Shown here piece by piece: positions 47,837-51,152 of a stretch of DNA of 51,152 bases. This DNA comes from a virus. The notes below the pieces were generated by a model. That model searched no databases and had not been told where the DNA came from. It worked only from the letters and a program-made list of their open reading frames with translations. Every line of letters begins with the position of its first letter. The stretch's first letter is position 1. The translations under genes and the position numbers were made by a program. Where the stretch lies: IMG/VR virus record IMGVR_UViG_3300006924_000032, positions 1 to 51,152 of that record. The stretch is one strand, 5' to 3'.

Positions 47837-50059
47837 CTATCTAATTAAATCGCTCGTTAATCCCTTATTGGTATACCTTGCAAAGTTAATGGAAATTTTT
47901 GAGCTTTTCTTTTCAGGTGTATACAAATGTTTTTGGCAAGCCATTATAGATAATCCACTACTAATAGATGCATCAAACTTAGTTCTGTTACCTATATCGA
48001 ATTTGGCCCAGTCCTCTAATGTTCTAGCAAACGGCATAAATCCCATTAAATCAGAGTCTCTAAAAGTTCCTTCAATGTCTAAACCAATATACTTTTCTAT
48101 ATATGATTCTATTGCAGATGCGTGTGCTTGTTTAATATCCTCACTGGAGTTTGGGATACCTCCTAATTCCTTTTCTGTTCTTGATAGTTTGTTAAAAATT
48201 TTATCAGGTCTGTTCATGCTAAAAGCCCTATACCCTCTATTTTTAAAATGATATAAAAGTCTAGGTTTATTATTCTCCACAAGTATTGGCATTCCATAAA
48301 AAACACAAGCCATTAATACTTCTTCAAAAAATATTTCAGCTGTTTGAGGTCTTGCTACATACTCCAAGAAAAACTCATTACTTGGAGCTTCGTCCATGTT
48401 GAATTTTGTCAGGCCATGTAGTGCACCATTAGAACCTCTTCCACCTACTGTTCCAGATATGTCATAACTATCACAACCAAAAGCACCCAGGTGTTCATTA
48501 CCTGGCATCTTTTTGCCATTCCTGTTTATGACTCTATTCTGTAAATTTTTATTGGGTGTCCATGACACCAGGAATCTTCCACGATTGTTAGGTGTCCATA
48601 TAACTTTAGAATCTTTTATTCCGTCTTTCCATGAAAAAGAGCCTCTTGTTAAATGATGTTCTTTTATAACAGAATCGTTATAATCAATCTGCTGATATAT
48701 CTTTGTTAAATTAAATAAAGATTGTTTACTTTCATCTCTGAAAGCATGTGACTCAGTTCTTGGAAACTGTCTATAGAATTCGTTCAAAGCATCAGGGTCA
48801 TTCTTTAGACTTTCAACTTCAGCTTCCCAATAATCTATCGCACCATTCTCTATAACCTCACCATCAACACCAATAGTTTTTTCTGTAGGTTTTCTAAAAA
48901 CAGGTAATCCATATCTATCTATAAATCCCTCCATATTCCATTCCATTGGAATAAATAAGTTATATAATCCGCTTTTAGTTTGGCCATTAGAATTACGCTT
49001 ACTCAATGATGAATCCTCGTATAATTTCTTAAAATTATCTCCACCTTTGCTCAATGCATTAGAAGTAGACCCCATCATGCATTTACCTATAATCTTACTA
49101 CCTAAACGCAAACAAGTTTTTGTTACACGCCAGTTATTTAAAATATTATTTGGCTTTATCCATTTACCACTTTCATCATGTACTAACAATAATAACTTCT
49201 CACCATCATAGGAGTTGTCATCTGTGTTCTTCCAATCTATAGTTGTATCTAATCCTAACAATTCTTCCTTGTTAGCATCATACATATTTTTCTTTGTGAT
49301 TTTAGACGCTGGTATTCTAAACGCTAGTTCTGTTTTAGGCTTGTCCATACCATCTTGAATAGGTTTAAAAAAGAATGGTAACCTATTAGCTATAGGTACA
49401 ACCTTATCGGTAAACATTTTCTTTGCATCAGAACCTGTCTTTGATAGTATACCAACCCTTGAATCTTTTGCTAGAGTTCCTGTGTTTACGCTCTCTGAAG
49501 ACCCCATATAGGAAAACCCTGAACGTCTTATTTTTAAATAAGTCATTCCAAAACTTCTGTTATCAGCTTTACACGCTTCCCAAAATAAGTAAAATATTCT
49601 ATTAGCTTCTCTATAATCTGGATAACCCACATCAATAGAAGTCCATTGCAGATACATGTAGTGAGCTCCAGTTATATAAGTGGGCACTCCATTATTCATA
49701 AACCAATGTCCTAACTCTCTACTGTCAAACTCATTCTCAATGTAATCAACCCAGTTGTTTTTAAATTCACTAGGCATTTCGTTCCACTGAAATATTGATT
49801 GAATTTTACTAAGAGGTTTTGGAATGTCTATTCTTTCCCAGTATTGTTCAGGTTTTTTCTTTGAACGTGAATGTATATTTTTTGGTTGTTTAGGTAGTCC
49901 AATAATAAGACCTTGTATGTTTATTATATTTCCAAGCTCACCGCTCCTAGATATACAAACAAAGTCGTATTTCTTGTTATACCCATACTCCCAACTTTTT
50001 TTATTATTCTTATTGGTAAGTACGGATTTAGGTACGTAATCTTGTACCACCTTATACAT
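47837..50059 (-). CDS. terL: Terminase large subunit
   Basis: 740 residues from ATG 50059. An upstream TTG at 50086 would extend it by 9 residues but lies inside the previous gene. YLKIRRSGFSYMGSSES near 174-190 takes the place of Walker A, KLLLLVHDESGKW near 288-300 is Walker B with the catalytic Glu, and GAFGCDSYDISG near 525-536 holds the first aspartate of the RNaseH-like nuclease. This is the ATPase-nuclease that packages DNA into the procapsid. The Walker A is atypical in lacking GK[ST]; RRSGFS is the arrangement seen in the related phage terminases. Confidence 0.85.
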   Translation of the reverse strand: MYKVVQDYVPKSVLTNKNNKKSWEYGYNKKYDFVCISRSGELGNIINIQGLIIGLPKQPKNIHSRSKKKPEQYWERIDIPKPLSKIQSIFQWNEMPSEFKNNWVDYIENEFDSRELGHWFMNNGVPTYITGAHYMYLQWTSIDVGYPDYREANRIFYLFWEACKADNRSFGMTYLKIRRSGFSYMGSSESVNTGTLAKDSRVGILSKTGSDAKKMFTDKVVPIANRLPFFFKPIQDGMDKPKTELAFRIPASKITKKNMYDANKEELLGLDTTIDWKNTDDNSYDGEKLLLLVHDESGKWIKPNNILNNWRVTKTCLRLGSKIIGKCMMGSTSNALSKGGDNFKKLYEDSSLSKRNSNGQTKSGLYNLFIPMEWNMEGFIDRYGLPVFRKPTEKTIGVDGEVIENGAIDYWEAEVESLKNDPDALNEFYRQFPRTESHAFRDESKQSLFNLTKIYQQIDYNDSVIKEHHLTRGSFSWKDGIKDSKVIWTPNNRGRFLVSWTPNKNLQNRVINRNGKKMPGNEHLGAFGCDSYDISGTVGGRGSNGALHGLTKFNMDEAPSNEFFLEYVARPQTAEIFFEEVLMACVFYGMPILVENNKPRLLYHFKNRGYRAFSMNRPDKIFNKLSRTEKELGGIPNSSEDIKQAHASAIESYIEKYIGLDIEGTFRDSDLMGFMPFARTLEDWAKFDIGNRTKFDASISSGLSIMACQKHLYTPEKKSSKISINFARYTNKGLTSDLIR

Positions 50060-50063
50060 GTCT

Positions 50064-50345
50064 TTATTTTGACCTACGTTCTGCAAACCCTTGTTTTGTA
50101 TCTACTTTGTTATTACCTTCCGAAAGAGATAAAGCTTCTTTCTCTGCTTCTATTCTACTTAGTATTTCAAATGCATCAAATATTGCAAGCTTCTTAGTGG
50201 CTGCTGCATTCTTAAGTCTGTCTGCTGCTAAGTCATCTTCAAGGTCTGGCTTTATGATATCTTCTTTAGCAACTTTTATTAACTGGTGAACAGCCCTTCT
50301 GGCTGCATCAATAATTTCTAATTTAATTTCTCTGTTTGATTTCAT
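50064..50345 (-). CDS. Hypothetical helical protein upstream of terminase
   Basis: 93 residues, helical, charged (LEIIDAARRAVHQLIKVAKED, LKNAAATKKLAIFDAFEILSRIEAEKEAL). Its position right before terL would suit a small terminase subunit or packaging accessory, but no DNA-binding domain is recognised. It overlaps the upstream gene by 4 bases. Confidence 0.6.
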   Translation of the reverse strand: MKSNREIKLEIIDAARRAVHQLIKVAKEDIIKPDLEDDLAADRLKNAAATKKLAIFDAFEILSRIEAEKEALSLSEGNNKVDTKQGFAERRSK

Positions 50346-50905
50346 AATATCATTGTTATTTGATGGTCAAACATTCTATATAGCTTCTCTCCATCAACCT
50401 CAAACTCATATTCACTTTCAGGTTTAAATGAAATTAAATCTCCTTTTTTTACGCCTTGATTTATTAATGTAGTATTGGGGTAAATCATCTCTGCGACTAA
50501 AGGTTCTTCTTTAGTGTTTTTAAATATAATAGATTCTTTTGTTTTTATTGGTTTAACATAACAATATCTGTCATGACAAAACCATTGTGTTCCATTCTGG
50601 TACATAAAAAACTGGTCGTTATCAACTAGAAATAAATTATCTTTTAAAAAACTCTTACCACTTTTTCTTCTTCCCTTAATATCGTTATAGAATTTAAAAA
50701 CATTGTGATGAACAAGAAGAGTATCTCCTACCTTTATAGGGCCACAATAGTTTATAGGTAATGCTTTTACTTCGGCATACCTATTGGAGTACCTAACATC
50801 TTCTTCTGATGAGCTTACTAAAAAATCAATACCTCCAATATTTTTAGTATTGGAGTATCGCTTGTTTTCTTTTGGTTTAACTATAAAGTCTGTTGGTGAT
50901 TTCAA
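50342..50905 (-). CDS. Hypothetical protein with GroES-like features
   Basis: 187 residues, beta-rich. VGDTLLVHHNVFKFYND near 59-75, CYVKPIKTKESII in the middle, and KKGDLISFKPESEYEFEVDGEKLYRMFDHQITMIL at the end (a GD-V/I strand and a final D-I-T-M-I strand) recall two Cpn10 halves. This is suggestive rather than proven. If right, the phage would carry a second co-chaperonin-like protein next to its morphogenesis genes. Stop and next start overlap by 4 bases (ATGA type). Confidence 0.5.
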   Translation of the reverse strand: MKSPTDFIVKPKENKRYSNTKNIGGIDFLVSSSEEDVRYSNRYAEVKALPINYCGPIKVGDTLLVHHNVFKFYNDIKGRRKSGKSFLKDNLFLVDNDQFFMYQNGTQWFCHDRYCYVKPIKTKESIIFKNTKEEPLVAEMIYPNTTLINQGVKKGDLISFKPESEYEFEVDGEKLYRMFDHQITMIL

Positions 50906-51126
50906 AAGTTTATATTGTATTCAATGGATATAGGCATAGTAGAACTAAACTCTTTCCAAAGAATAACAACATCATTATCATCTATGTATATTTTATAGGA
51001 CTGTAATTCAGAGTCATACTTTATTAAATGAATCTTGTGTGTTCCATTCAGAACATCTTGACCTACTAAGTAATGCATAGCTCCAGACTTATAATCTGGA
51101 CCGACAGATATTTTTCTTATATCCAT
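50902..51126 (-). CDS. Hypothetical protein
   Basis: 74 residues, beta-rich (DYKSGAMHYLVGQDV, THKIHLIKYDSEL, SYKIYIDDNDVVILWKEF). No family is recognised. First visible gene of the structural operon; its 4-base overlap with the next gene indicates coupled translation. The 26 bases upstream to the window edge are A/T-rich, with no complete promoter visible. Confidence 0.6.
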   Translation of the reverse strand: MDIRKISVGPDYKSGAMHYLVGQDVLNGTHKIHLIKYDSELQSYKIYIDDNDVVILWKEFSSTMPISIEYNINF

Positions 51127-51152
51127 TATATTTAATTTTATTTATATTTTTA

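Overview
The window is part of a low-GC genome of a tailed double-stranded DNA phage that probably infects a Bacteroidota (flavobacterial) host. The phage call rests on a contiguous minus-strand morphogenesis block: large terminase, portal, scaffold-like protein, major capsid protein, connector/ring proteins, a giant tail-hub protein and internal virion proteins. The host call rests on promoter-like sites of the form TTG-N(18-20)-TAnnTTTG and on A/U-rich leaders without Shine-Dalgarno sequences. The set of virion proteins suggests a short-tailed (podovirus) particle with a portal-capsid-ring-tail order like that of crAss-like and Cellulophaga podoviruses. This is family-level recognition by eye, not a search result.

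Layout. (1) 1-767, plus strand: the end of a winged-helix-like gene and a SET-domain gene. (2) 762-3222, minus strand: a phage co-chaperonin (GroES-like), a full-length GroEL and a small gene. (3) 3223-4127: a 0.9-kb region without a credible gene, holding a Bacteroidota-type promoter and a structured leader. (4) 4128-9692, plus strand: about 24 mostly very small genes of unknown function, punctuated by nine hammerhead ribozymes. (5) 9731-19499, plus strand: the replication and recombination block (stand-alone DnaA-domain-IV-like proteins, a DUF1071/Sak3-like annealing protein, a RecE-like nuclease, an SSB-like protein, a primase-SF3 helicase, an SF2 helicase, PD-(D/E)XK and VRR-NUC nucleases, a metallophosphoesterase). 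(6) 51126 down to 19496, minus strand: the virion genes. Blocks 5 and 6 converge and their stop codons overlap.

The most unusual content is the ribozyme array at 4448-8718. Nine type-I hammerheads lie exactly at the borders between gene groups. All have an intact catalytic core, fully covarying stems II and III, and a nearly invariant 6-bp stem I. In six of them the stop codon TAA of the upstream gene is part of stem I. Predicted self-cleavage leaves the folded ribozyme as the 3' end of the upstream message and a new 5'-OH end 20-22 nt before the next ATG. In the two cases where this distance is 32 and 34 nt, the extra length is a small GGC-GAAA-GCC hairpin. This looks like an RNA-processing system that cuts one long early transcript into about ten separate messages with standard 5' leaders and protected 3' ends. 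I see no intrinsic terminator in the array; the first clear one on this strand is at 12455-12480.

Other notable points are a dispersed TGATAATCAG-type motif, twice followed by 11-bp tandem repeats; a candidate small RNA near 41911-41832 (minus); and a 3294-residue polyvalent virion protein with a zincin motif.
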